Assembly: GCA_022414725.1 (NCBI GenBank)
Contig: CM039462.1
Location: forward strand, 126,887,556 to 126,951,555
Origin: Microglena sp. YARC
Taxonomy: Eukaryota; Chlorophyta; Chlorophyceae; Chlamydomonadales; Chlamydomonadaceae
Direction: 5' to 3'
DNA: 64,000 bases
Position numbers and translations under genes: made by a program. Within the stretch, counting starts at the first letter, position 1, and each line of letters begins with the position of its first letter. This document shows positions 23,315 to 33,960 of the stretch, in pieces. The notes under the pieces were generated by a model. It made no database searches and was not told the origin of the DNA. It worked only from the letters and a program-made list of their open reading frames with translations.

Positions 23315-23411
23315 AATAACCAACCGGAACTGGGATGTTTTTTGTGTGACTCCACCACGAGATTTTCGACTGACGATCCGCCGAAAAAAATCCCAGTTCC
23401 AGTTGGTTATT
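23315..23411. mobile_element. Short foldback element
   Basis: The arm 23315-23343 (AATAACCAACCGGAACTGGG...) and 23383-23411 (...CCCAGTTCCAGTTGGTTATT) are inverted repeats of about 29 bp with one or two mismatches, around a 35-40-bp centre. No clear target duplication is visible, so a transposon origin is only a guess. Confidence 0.6.
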
Positions 23412-23499
23412 AGCCTGTCTATAGACATGCCAAAACGCGGACTGGATCTGGCCCTAGCTGTAGATGTCGGTGTCGGTGGACGGGAATAATACTGAATAA

Positions 23500-24010
23500 C
23501 TCCAGTTAGTCCTGGAGGGAGGATGTGATCCTCGATATACCAAAGTATACTCAGTGTGCATAGACTGACCTCCAGGAGTTCGGCTTCGGTTTATATACTA
23601 ATTGGAATCGGAAATCGGTAGGGGTGGTCGGTAGTTCGGTATGTGTGATGTGTGTTGTGTGGTCGGTGCCAGGGGTGTGGTCGGTAGCCAGTATGAGTCA
23701 GCTGGTCGGTAGTCGGTGTGTGTGATGTGTGATGTGTAGCAGTGTCGGTGCCAGCTGGTCGGTAGTCGGTGTGTGGTAGCTGGTCGGGAGTCGGTGGTCA
23801 GTGTTATTGTCCGATATACGTCGGACACTGAGTCGGCATAATGCATACCGGTACCTGGTCTCCCCAGGTCCCGAGTTGCCTGCCGCTAGGCCACAGGCTA
23901 GCTGTGGCCTACACGGGTCTGCAGGATCTTCCTGCAGACTCCCGTCTTCTATATAAGCGCACTCGTTGCGTGTATCTTCCTTCTACTTCAGTCTTCACTG
24001 TGTAACCAAC
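23500..24010 (+). promoter_or_regulatory. Possible LTR-like promoter segment
   Basis: A purine run GGAGGGAGGA (23510-23519) is followed by TGTGATCC. A TATA box (CTATATAAGC, 23949-23958) stands 60 bp before AACCAACAAAAGG. This layout fits a polypurine tract, an LTR start and an LTR promoter, but I find no second copy in the window. A GTCGGTAGTCGGTGTGTG minisatellite fills 23600-23800. Confidence 0.3.
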
Positions 24011-24321
24011 AAAAGGTCATGGTCCCTGAACGCTAACCGAAGCAACGCCACTGCGCCTGTGCCAAGGACGATCTTCTGCCCTGCACAAGGTGATAGTTTT
24101 CCCTCAGACTAGCTCGACGGCTTGAGTACTGCTTTTGGCCCTGGATTGTCTACGTGCTCACATGAGAAATCTAACCTGCGCTGCCTCGCCTAACTGCCAC
24201 ACAACTCTCCCGTTGTCTCTACCATCCGTCCAAGACGAAACGTAGACGCAGTCCAGGAGTCTGAGTAGATCTTTGACGTGAGTTGCTAACTCATTAGATC
24301 ATACACAGCGTTACCAATCCT

Positions 24322-24515
24322 TTGAGATTGAGATTGAGATTGTTTGTGCCGAGGAGATATTCAGCCCTGCACGCCATCGCAAGCCACCCACCCCCAACCA
24401 CCCTCCCCTTCCGCTCACTGAATCCGTCACCCCTTACCCCCCCCTGCTACTACCAACGCCACCTCCCCTTGCCTCCGAACACACAACCAAGACTGAAGAA
24501 CTGACAACCTTCGCA

Positions 24516-24563
<48 letters not shown>

Positions 24564-24800
24564 TCCTGCTCTGAGCTCAACTCCGACATCTTTGTCTACA
24601 CTGCTCGGAGCTCTCCATTTCCTCATGTCCAAGACCGTCATTCCCATTCTCTACTTCGTGTAGAGATCTCCATTTCTCCCTTCCTCATCCTGCTCTGAGC
24701 TCCCTTCGCCACCTTTTGCTACCCTGCTCGAAGCGAGCTCTACGTCTCCCTCTGCTCCTTCTCCAGCCCCCCCCCCCCCCCCCCCCCTATCCTTCGTAAC
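24322..24800. repeat. C-rich tracts
   Basis: Two poly-C runs (24519-24560 and 24770-24787) stand in Pro/Ser-coding-like CT-rich DNA. No gene supported. Confidence 0.8.
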
Positions 24801-24915
24801 CTGCTACAATCATCACATTCCGGCTGTGATAGCCACTACAGCCAGAATGGGGGGAATCTTCTGATCATTGCGGACGCTATTATAGCTGGACTTCGCTTCA
24901 GCCGTCGTCTAATCC

Positions 24916-25998
24916 TTGCGCATCATGATCTTTGATGGAGAGGGCTTCGACTTTTGGGACATCTTCATTGACGACAAACTCATGCCTCCTGACAGTCCCT
25001 GGCTAGGTAATCACCTAGGGCTACTATGTCATGAGATCGCCAGCTCCATGAAAATCATTAATGAGCATCTGTCCCCTGGCATTGAACATATGCTGAAAAG
25101 CAAAAGTATCTCTAGTCCCAACCACACTATATATGTGGTACTTGAGAGCTTTTTATGGCAATAAGTCCCCAGCCACAGATTGTGTTACAAATAGCCATGA
25201 TGATAGTGATGCTACAGCCCCTACACCCCAGCCTGCCAGCATATGTGCCACGTCTAGGACTGCCCCTGCCCCTAGGACTGTCCCTGCCTCTAGGACTGTC
25301 CCTACCCTTAGGAAGGCCCCTAGGACTGTTCCTGCCCCTAGGACTGTCCCTACCTCTAGGACTGTCCCTGCTGCCTCTAGGACTGTCCCTACCCTTAGGA
25401 AGGCCCCTAGGACTGTTCCCGCCCCTAGGACTGATCCTGCCCCTAGGACTGTCCCTGCCCGTAAAGTAAACCCTGCCCCCAAACCCCATTATCTCAGAGT
25501 TTGAACTATACAATCCAAGCCCAAAACCATGAGATCCAAGAACAAAACCATACAATCCAAAACTTGGAACGTCAGATCTATGACATGGAATATGAGACTA
25601 GAATGCAGCAACTCCATGATAAATGGGTAAGAGAATTCTTCCCCACCTCCACACTCTGGACCCACTAAGGCATACCTACTGATCTTGCTATTCGCGTGCA
25701 TGAGGCAACCATGTACCATGCACCCTCACCTGCTGATGCAATGCCATCCTTATCTGTCGACAACCATGTTCCAGCACTACACACATCACATGCTGCAGCA
25801 CTCTGTGTCCCTGTCGAGGACACATCTGTCCACTCTGCCCCCCCACACACAGCAGCTCCTGATGGGTGCAGTTCCCTCCATGATCCTCACTTGCATGGGG
25901 AGAACCTGATTGATAGACCAGATTGGATAGTCCCAGCAGATGCAGATGCAGACCCAGGTAGTGAATCAAGTCATAGTCGGCGTATAATCGGTGTATAG
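24916..25998 (+). pseudogene. Decayed retrotransposon gag/ORF1-like region
   Basis: Three broken frames follow each other. At 24916-25164 the start MRIMIFDGEGFDFWDIFID resembles the FDG...W opening of retroelement gag proteins. At 25133-25504, a +1 shift, lies a tract of PAPRTV hexapeptides from an 18-bp minisatellite (25255-25470). At about 25505-25668 the frame reads NYTIQAQNHEIQEQ and NLERQIYDMEYETRMQQL, a likely coiled coil. A last open piece (25696-25998) is Pro/His/Ala-rich. It probably belongs to the LINE whose reverse transcriptase starts at 26853, or to a separate gag remnant. No nucleic-acid-binding finger is visible. Confidence 0.45.
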
Positions 25999-26790
25999 TC
26001 GGTATAGTCGGTAAAGTCGGTATAGTCAGTATAGTCGGTATAGTCGGTATAGTCGGTATATAATCGGTGTATAATCGGTGTATAGTCGGTATAGCCGGTC
26101 TAGTCGGTATAGTCGGTATAGCCGGTCTAGTCGTCATAGTCAGTATAGTCGGTATAGTCGGAATAGTCGGTTTAGTCGGTATAGTCGGTATAGTCGGTAT
26201 AGTCGGTATAGTCGGTATAGTCGGTATATATAGTCGGTATAGTCGGTATAGTCGGTGTATAATCGGTGTATAATCGGTGTATAGGATAGTCGGTCTAGTC
26301 GGTATAGTCGGTATAGTCAGTATAGTCGGTATAGTCGGTATAGTCGGTATAGTCGGTGTATAATCGGTGTATAATCGGTATAGTCGGTCTAGTCGGTCTA
26401 GTCGGTATAGTCGGTATAGCCGGTATAGTCGGCATAGTCGGTATAGTCGGTCTAGTCGGTATAGTCGGTATAGTCGGTATATATAGTCGGTATAGTCGGT
26501 ATAGTCGGTTTATAATCGGTGTATAATCGGTGTATAGTCGGTCTAGTCGGTCTAGTCGGTATTGTCGGTATAGTCGGTCTAGTCGGTCTAGTCGGTCTAG
26601 TCGGTCTAGTCGGTCTAGTCGGTATAATCGGTGTATAATCGGTATAGTCGGTATAGTCGGTATAGTCGGTATAGTCGGTATAGTCGGTATAGTCGGTATA
26701 GTCGGTATAGTCGGTATAGTCGGTGTATAATCGGTATAGTCGGTGTATAATCGGTATAGTCGGTGTATAATCGGTACATTCGGTGACAGT
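25976..26790. repeat. GTCGGTATA minisatellite
   Basis: About 800 bp of nine-base TAGTCGGTA units with TAATCGGTG variants. Ile-Pro-Thr, Tyr-Thr-Asp and Ser-Arg frames on both strands are by-products. It replaces the place where a LINE endonuclease would be expected. Confidence 0.95.
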
Positions 26791-26852
26791 GGTCGGGGTG
26801 TTGAGATGAAGATTTTGTCTGCCAAAATCCGTTGGTTTTTTCATAATGATGA

Positions 26853-28761
26853 TTGATTCATAATGATGCTAGGGACTTTGTCCCTCAAGCTGATGGACCT
26901 CAGATAGAGGCCGCACCAACGTGGTTATATCAAGACTTTACCACCCAAGAGGTGTTTTCTGTTCTCCAATCCCTACGGAAAAACTCCTCCCCCGGGGTAG
27001 ATGGTATCCCTGCAGAATGGTACAGATTTGCTTCCCATGAGGCCAACTCCCGATTTGTACAAGCTATGACTAACCTGTTTAATCTCATCTGGAAGACCTC
27101 TTACCCTAGCCAATGGGCTGCAGCTGCCTTGGTACCCGTACCCAAATCCAAAGGCAGTGTTTATGACAAGGACAACTATCGAGGTCTTGCGGTGAGCCAC
27201 TCCATAGGAAAGATCTTCTCCCTTTGCATGCTACGTAGACTAGATGATTGGTCAGAAGAATTCAACCTCAGAGCCGCTGGCCAATATGCATTTAGAAGTG
27301 GTAGGGGTACTGCAGATGCATCATTCATTCTTAACCATATTGTAGATAAATATAGAGAGAAGAAAAAACCACTCTTTGTGGCTTTTGTCGATTTCAAGAA
27401 GGCTTATGATTGGGTCAACAGAGACTTGCTATGGGATTGCTTAGCAAGGCTAGGAGTCAAAGACCCCTATCTTAGTATTCTGAAGTCCATGTATAATCAT
27501 GTCGTTTCCCAAGTTCGCCTACATGGGGACATTGGATCCTCCTTTCCATCCCTTGTAGGAGTTAAACATACCCCCTATCCCCACTCCTATTCGGTCTGTT
27601 CATTGATAGAATTGAATCGTTCCTCCAATCCAAGCTCCCAAATATAGGGGCTGAGCTTAGGGTTATGCTGATGACCTAGCTATAATGGCAGAATCCCCGG
27701 CAGATATGCAAGCGATGCTTGACTGCCTGAGAGATTTCTGCGAGGCTACTAAGATGGCTGTGAATATAAAGGAAACTGAGATTGTCGTTTTCAACAAGCA
27801 ATTCTGTGATGAGGCCCGTATGGATCCTGATTACAAATTTGTCTATGATGGAGCACAGCTTTCTACAAAGTTATCTTTTATCTACCTGGGATCCCTCTTT
27901 GTGGATGGTGACTCAAGCAATCGTGCAAAAGCTGCTTTTTCTAGGATGCTCGCTAAGGCCCAAAAGGCACACCACATGCTCCGTAGGCGATGCCATACTA
28001 TGGAGATATACAATATTGATATTCTCACCCACCTGTTTGATTCTCTTGTACAACCTATCCTGAATTTTGGCTGTGAGGTGTGGGCTCCTTCTATTCTGAA
28101 CAACACACTTATCTCAAATGACCATGCTTGTGAGAAAATGGCATAGAGGTATACTTAAACAAATGTTGGGGTGTTTTCCAATCTACTACATCTAATATTA
28201 TCATGGAAGAGCTGGGTAGAACCCCGTTGTGTTTTGCTTGGCTTAAACAAGCTTTGCGCTTCTGGAACAAGACCATAGATAAAGAACCTGAGGATCTCAT
28301 TAGAATGGCTCTTGAGGAATCTTTTGATTCCAACACTGGCTGGGTTCATGACTTACGTTGTGCTCTCCACATCCATGCTAGGATCCAGTAAAAACCTCAA
28401 CATTTTGGAGGCTGTCGATGTCGAAGGTATTATGTCTGAAGTTTTTGAGTCATGGAGGTTTAAGTACCCAAGTGACACCAATGCAGTCAGATACATCCCT
28501 GATGAGAGAAGGGTTGGCTTTAAACGCCTCCGATATATACCAGAAATGGTTCGCACTTCGCAGCCAACAGCAATGATGAAAATGGCTTGATTCCCTTTAC
28601 ACCTGCCTTACACAAGCAGGATGCGTTCTATAGCACAGTTTAAAATGGGTTCCCATTGGCTGGACACAGAAAGAATTAGGGTGGTGGATAGAGCACACAT
28701 CCCTCGTTCAATGAGACACTGTCAAATGTGTGGGTTCCAAAAACCTGAGGATGAAATGCAT
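26853..28761 (+). pseudogene. LINE reverse transcriptase, decayed (part 1, left of nested insertion)
   Basis: A non-LTR retrotransposon polymerase copies its RNA at the target site. The frame 26853-27647 carries the N-terminal block (SSPGVDGIPAEWY), NYRGLAVSHSIGKIFS, AGQYAFRSGRGTADASF and the catalytic A motif FVAFVDFKKAYDWVN (27375-27419). A frameshift near 27560 hits the B motif (GVK then garbled). The YADD box is intact at 27664-27675, in the next frame 27685-28146. Further frameshifts or stops occur near 28146, 28390 and 28590. The C-terminal finger begins CQMC at 28720 and breaks off at its His codon (28759-28761), where the LTR element is inserted. The copy is dead. Confidence 0.92.
28757..28761. 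other. Target-site duplication TGCAT, left
   Basis: TGCAT precedes the left LTR and is repeated at 41553-41557 after the right LTR. Five bp is the normal LTR-retrotransposon value. Confidence 0.9.
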
Positions 28762-29008
28762 TGTGAATTTCCGGAGTATGTGCAGAGCACAGAGACGAGG
28801 GGAAGACGGTAAGGATAAGATCTTTACAGTTAGATAAGCATTCGATCAATGCGCTAGGAGGAAGTACTGAGATGGCGCGGCACCTTAGGGTACCGGCATC
28901 AGAGTTCGTGCCATAGCTGGCAGCGGCATCGCAGTACAGTGCAGCAGGGAGGTAGACCTGTGCACTCTAAGTCACTCTAGGTGAGCCGGTGAAACCCGGT
29001 GAATAACA
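28762..29008 (-). repeat. Long terminal repeat (3' LTR of minus-strand element)
   Basis: 247 bp, starting TGTGAATTTCCGGAG and ending GTGAATAACA, so it has TG...CA ends. It is about 95% identical by eye to 41309-41552, mostly small indels. Confidence 0.93.
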
Positions 29009-29023
29009 TCCCCCCCAATTCCT
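29009..29023 (-). promoter_or_regulatory. Polypurine tract
   Basis: Read on the minus strand, AGGAATTGGGGGGGA immediately precedes the TG of the 3' LTR, the normal position of the primer for second-strand synthesis. Confidence 0.7.
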
Positions 29024-30560
29024 GGTATTCTTCATTCTGAAGAATTCCGGGAATTAGAGGAGTTAAAAAACTAGAGTGACAATTAAAAAACTATTATGGA
29101 GGTACAATACATTTGTAACTCATCAGGCTTGTCAAGGAGTCAATGATAAAATTATACCGGATGTGGCGAGGCAGGCTGGCTCTGCTAAGGTGGTTATCAT
29201 GTCTAAAGAACTCTCAATCAGTGATCTAGGCTGGCAGCTTAAAGGGCTGCCATGGAGGTAAGGACTTAAGCTGGATAGAAGAAAGCAGTCAGTCATGATG
29301 CAATCAATCAATATCTAGGGGAAAATCTGAATCTTGGATCTGTCTGGGAATGTCTAGAATGGACTGCATAGGGGCTGAAGGAAGCTGCATGATTAATCAA
29401 GCTGCAGGAAGCTGCATGATTAATCAAGCTGTAGGGAACTCTACTCAGGAGTGCTGCAGGGTAGCTACAAGGTGTCAGCAGCTACTTGGGGCTGCGAGGT
29501 AGCTAGGGTCGCTGCAGGAGCAGTCCGAGCGGACAAGAAGATGTAGTGACGGTAGTGACTGCTAAGGCTGGTGGGATCTGCTGGGTCATTGCAGATCAAC
29601 TCAAGCATAGCTATGAATGCTGCAGGGAATGCAAGGGCTGTAGGGAATACAACTGATGATGTCTGTGCTAGGCTTCCCCATAATTTGGGAGTGAAGGCTA
29701 AGTACTGAAATGCTAAATTAGAATCGTGCAGGCATCATGTTGTCAGCATGAAAACATCGAAGGGGTAGAAGCTTGAACAGCACGTGGCTAACTACATGTG
29801 GCAGTACGGGGCAGATCAAGAATTAATTCCTAGAGTGTTCATTACTAATTGTTTAACAGATGGTGGGGATTATCAAATCGCACTATGTAACTATGCCATG
29901 AGGTTGACTATGCATTGCATGGAAGGTACAAGGTGTCAACAGCTACTTGGGGGTTTCAAGGTAGCATTAGTACATAAGTACATTAGCACATGGGCAGTAC
30001 ACTAGTGCTATGTAGCGCTGCAGTTTGGTCCATGTAGATCATTACTCGAGGGTATCGCTCGCTTAGGATCTGCAGTTTAGTGCACAACGGTTTGCAGTTT
30101 AGTGCACAGCAGTTCAGTGCAGCAGTATATTAGGAGCAGTACATGGGCAATACGCTGGTGCTGTACAGTACTGCAGTTTCGTGCATGCAGATCAGCACAC
30201 GAGGGTATCGCTCATGGGATCTGCATGCAAAGGATCTGCAATACGGCATTGCAGTTTAGTGCACAGCAATTCAGTACAGCAGTGCATTCACATGGGCAGT
30301 ACATTAGTACTGTACAGCACTTGGAATCTTGTGCATTACAGCACATCAGTAGGTTGCTGTGCATCAGTACATCAGGATTATGTTGCATTCAGATAGAAAT
30401 CAGCTCACGAGGGTATCGCTCATGTTTATATCTGCATGCAAGAATAGGTCACATCACATGGTGCATTGCAGTTTAGTGCAGCAGTACTTCTGTACATCAG
30501 CACATGGGCAGTACGTTAGTGCTGTACAGCGCTGCAGTTTATTGCATGTAAGTCAGAACA
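29024..30560. repeat. Interior of LTR element: GCTGCA-rich and 130-200-bp repeats
   Basis: Short GCTGCA(T/G)GATTAATCAAG words fill 29380-29660. From about 29930 to 30560 a diverged tandem unit recurs with CAGTACAT(T)AGTGCTGTACAG, CTGCAGTTTAGTGCA and CACGAGGGTATCGCTCATG. No coding frame. Confidence 0.75.
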
Positions 30561-30621
30561 CGGGGAGTAGCAGATCCTCTTATGCTAATGTTCCCCCATT
30601 TCCCTTTCATCTACTGATAAG

Positions 30622-31938
30622 TTATGCGATGCCTATAGAAAGGCGTACTGCCTTGATGTGCCTACGGCTGGTGGGCTGGGAGAACAGGGGGTACGTGGAT
30701 GTGTGTAGATGAGTGTGGATGAGTGTGATTGTTATGCAAAGCTCAGCGGTGTTGGCATGAGCCTGGTGCTTGTCGTATTCAGGTGGAAGAGGTGGGACAC
30801 GTGGTTGGATAGGTATGTTGGTGAAAGTGTGATCCCAATCAGTTGAGATTGATGGGGTCATCATGTCACTTTTGTGGATGACGGGAATGCAGGCCGTGGT
30901 TGGCATGGTGTCTTGCTGGGTGGAGCAGGATGAGGTACCAGTGGTGGATGGTTCTATCGTGGAGGTGGATGTGGGGTTTGTGATCAGATCCCCCTCATGC
31001 AATTCATCAGAGTTGACACAAGGGCTAGGTGCTGAAGAGGAGGCATGAGTGGCAGTCTGTGAGATGTTATTGTTCTCATATGCGAGGATCAGTGATGCAA
31101 CTGTCATAGGGATATCAACAACAACATCAAGCACGGGTGTGTATGAGGGAGTGTGCTCCGACAGAGGGAGGATATGTGTGGCAGAGGTGTAGTCATCATG
31201 GGTTACATCATGTACACTTGTATGAGGGATGACAGGTTTGTCAGACAGTTCCCCCCCATGCAAGTGTTCAATGTCAACGACAGTGGATCTAGAGTTGGAG
31301 CTGGATCTGGAGCTGTTGTCCTCGATTGTTGCATTTGCAGACATCATAGAAACGACTACAACAGCGGGCACAGGTGTGCAAGCAAGAGCAACAGTCGGGG
31401 CAGGTGTGGCTGTAGGAACATAATCATCAATTCTGACTCTAGCAAGTGAGTGGTGAGCAGCCTTAGTGATGATGAGAGGATCAGTTTGGAGGTTGGCATG
31501 ATCACTATCATCATCAGTATCTGAGTCGTCCCCATCTTGGAGAGCTGCAAGCAAGAGCAATACTCGGGACAGATTAGGGGACCTGTCGAAAAGACGGCGG
31601 AGGTATCGCTGTGCTTCTGCAGCATTGTTGGTATGCCGGCTGACTCGGTAGGCCAGGCGTGGAGAAAGGCAATCAATGATGTGGGTGAAAGCCACGAGGT
31701 TGCTTAATCCAGTTATCCGAACAGTTTTAGAAGCACGATGGATAGGATAATGCATGCCATTCACTGGTTCACCATATGGTTTATTATCATAGGAACCATC
31801 CACAACAGAGTAGGCGCAACGGTTGTGCCGGAGTGGGTTGACAGTTGCGATGTACCAGCGTGTGAATTCGAGTACATTGCCATCAAATGGAGTGCCGGTG
31901 CTGGGCGGTATCCTGAAGTGGTTTTCTGCTGCAGACAT
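30622..31938 (-). CDS. Gag-like protein of the LTR element
   Basis: 438 codons from Met at 31938. The start (HFRIPPSTGTPFDGNVLEFT, RWYIATVNPL) has the FDG...W pattern of retroelement capsid proteins. The middle (VAFTHIIDCLSPRLAYRVSR and AQRYLRRLFDRS) is compatible with a helical capsid core. The last 250 residues are Ser/Thr/Pro/Asp-rich and disordered. There is no CCHC knuckle or protease. The role would be particle assembly around the element RNA. It is uninterrupted, unlike nearly every other transposon frame here, so it is either young or maintained. A host origin cannot be excluded. Confidence 0.6.
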   Translation of the reverse strand: MSAAENHFRIPPSTGTPFDGNVLEFTRWYIATVNPLRHNRCAYSVVDGSYDNKPYGEPVNGMHYPIHRASKTVRITGLSNLVAFTHIIDCLSPRLAYRVSRHTNNAAEAQRYLRRLFDRSPNLSRVLLLLAALQDGDDSDTDDDSDHANLQTDPLIITKAAHHSLARVRIDDYVPTATPAPTVALACTPVPAVVVVSMMSANATIEDNSSRSSSNSRSTVVDIEHLHGGELSDKPVIPHTSVHDVTHDDYTSATHILPLSEHTPSYTPVLDVVVDIPMTVASLILAYENNNISQTATHASSSAPSPCVNSDELHEGDLITNPTSTSTIEPSTTGTSSCSTQQDTMPTTACIPVIHKSDMMTPSISTDWDHTFTNIPIQPRVPPLPPEYDKHQAHANTAELCITITLIHTHLHTSTYPLFSQPTSRRHIKAVRLSIGIA

Positions 31939-32267
31939 TGTCGAGAAGGAGGAGGTGACGACGGGTGAAGGATTTCCAGGTAGATGGACACCTTGGCGAT
32001 CAGGAGATGCCCCCCATCAGGCGAATGCCGGATAGGATCCGTCAAGTGTGGCCATGGAGCAGAATGGCGTCGGGATCGATGACAGAGAGGGTTATTGGAG
32101 CGGCGGAGAGAGGGGGTAGGCGGGGGGGGGGGGGGGGAGTAAATGGAATCTGGTGGGGGGGGGGGCGAGTTGGAGGTGGAGGCCAACTTGGGAGATATCT
32201 GGAGGGTTTGATAGGTCAGGAGGTGGTTGAGAGGTGGCTGAGATTGCTTACGCAACGGGACGTGGGA
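31939..32267 (-). other. Leader of the LTR element (left part)
   Basis: G-rich on the plus strand (runs at 32119-32135 and 32154-32165). Together with 41031-41308 it would form the leader between LTR and gag once the CACTA is removed. Confidence 0.5.
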
Positions 32268-32289
32268 CACTATCAATATTCGGGCCCTT

Positions 32290-32760
32290 TACCGACCCCA
32301 TTACATAGGTTTTACAGTGGGTTTACAGGGGTAAACGCTGTAAACGCTCTGTAAACCTGTACTCTACTCTATTTACAGACTTTGGTTACAGACCGTTAAC
32401 ACACTGTTGGGGTACTGTAGAAACGAGCTAAACTGCGCAGGCTGTAAACGGCCTGTAAATGCTTACATACTTTGTTACATAGTAGTTACAGACTCTGGTT
32501 TACAGACCTCTGTAAACCTTCTGTGAGTATGGCTGTAAACCCTATGTAAGTATGGCTGTAAACCCTCTGTAACGAGGTGTGTATACCCTCTGTAAGTATG
32601 GCTGTACACGCTCCGTAACTAGGTGTGTAAACCCTCTGTAACGTGGTCGGTGCACCCTATGTAACTAGGTGTGTAAACCCTGCAGCTGGGTGTGTAAACC
32701 ATGTGTAGATCTTGTGTAACCAGGCCCGAAATCCGTTAGTAACCAGGTCTTTGGAATGGG
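32290..32760. repeat. Left subterminal repeats of the CACTA
   Basis: At least fifteen CTGTAAAC, GTAAACC or TTTACAG words, many in the context CTCTGTAA(C/G).AGGTGTGTAAACC. They mirror those near the right end. Confidence 0.85.
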
Positions 32761-32984
32761 GGGAAATGGGGCGCAGCTGCTTTAATTTTTTACACTGCCC
32801 TGGGAGGGACGTTTACAAACATATACATATAGGTATCATGACAAGTAGTGCTCGGTGCGACGAGTCAATTGATAGAAGCTTACAAGATGCAGTCAACAAA
32901 AACATTATAACTTCATTAGAAGGTCCATTCAAGAGACATACACCTCCCCCCCCCCCCCCCCCCCCCCTTAAATCCCCTGCCCCT

Positions 32985-33960
32985 TAAGCACAACATGGCT
33001 TCTTTTTGCTGCTCCTCGCTGTAGTGCTCTGTTGATTCCACCTGCGCAACACAAGCACACCTACCACACACGAGCACAAAATGTGAGTACGTCGAATAAA
33101 TCCTGTTGCTGCTGCTCTCCGCTTGACATGCCTTGTAGTCCTGCTTCCACCTGTGCAACAGAAACCCACATCCATGTGCCCCAATCCATGAAAGCAGACG
33201 GGGGGCAACACATGTTTCCAAGAACATACAACACCGGCTGGTACATGACAGGAGTACCCCGGCCCACTCATAAATGCATTTTAACTCCCCCTACCCCTTC
33301 AGCACAACATGCTGAGCGGGGAGCAGCAGAAGAAGGCACACCCTAAGCTATTTTTTATAACCACCTGCACAACACAAGCACACATACCACCATACATGCA
33401 CACTAAATAAGGCATGACATGTAAATACGCAGAGTGACTCATGCTGCTGATCTCCGCTTGGCATGCCTTGTAGTCCTGTTTCCACCTGTGCAACAGAAAC
33501 CCCCATCCATGCGCCCCCACATCCATGACAGCAGATGGGGGGCAACAAGTGTCTCGAAGAACATGCAACACAAACACAGGCTGGTACATGACAGGAGTAC
33601 CCTAGCCCGCTCATATAAATGCATCTTAACCGCCCCTGCCCCTTCAGCAGAACATGCTGAGCAGGGAGCAGCATAGGGCTAAGGCTGAGCCTTCTCTTCC
33701 TGCTCCCCTCTCAGCATGTTGTGTTCTCTCGTTTGCACGTGTGCAACACGGCCACACATACCATACATGCAAAAAAAAGGCATCACATGTGAGTACGTAG
33801 AGTGGCTCCTCCAGTCCTCCCTCTGCTGCTCTCTGCCTGGCATGCTGTGTTGTCCAGCTTCCACCAGTGCAGTAGGAGCCCACATCCATGCGCTGCTATC
33901 CATGACAGCAGATGCGAGGCAATTTGATGGCTCCATAAGCATAGAACCAAACCATGAAAG
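32985..33960. repeat. 350-bp satellite, cluster 1 (about three copies)
   Basis: Unit landmarks are CACAACATGCTGAGCGGGGA, GCACACATACCA, ATGCATCACATGTG, CTTGGCATGCCTTGTAGTCC, TCCACCTGTGCAACAGAAAC, GACAGCAGATGGGGGGCAAC and CAGGCTGGTACATGACAG. The third copy is strongly diverged. Frames on both strands (Cys/His-rich) come from the repeat. Confidence 0.9.
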
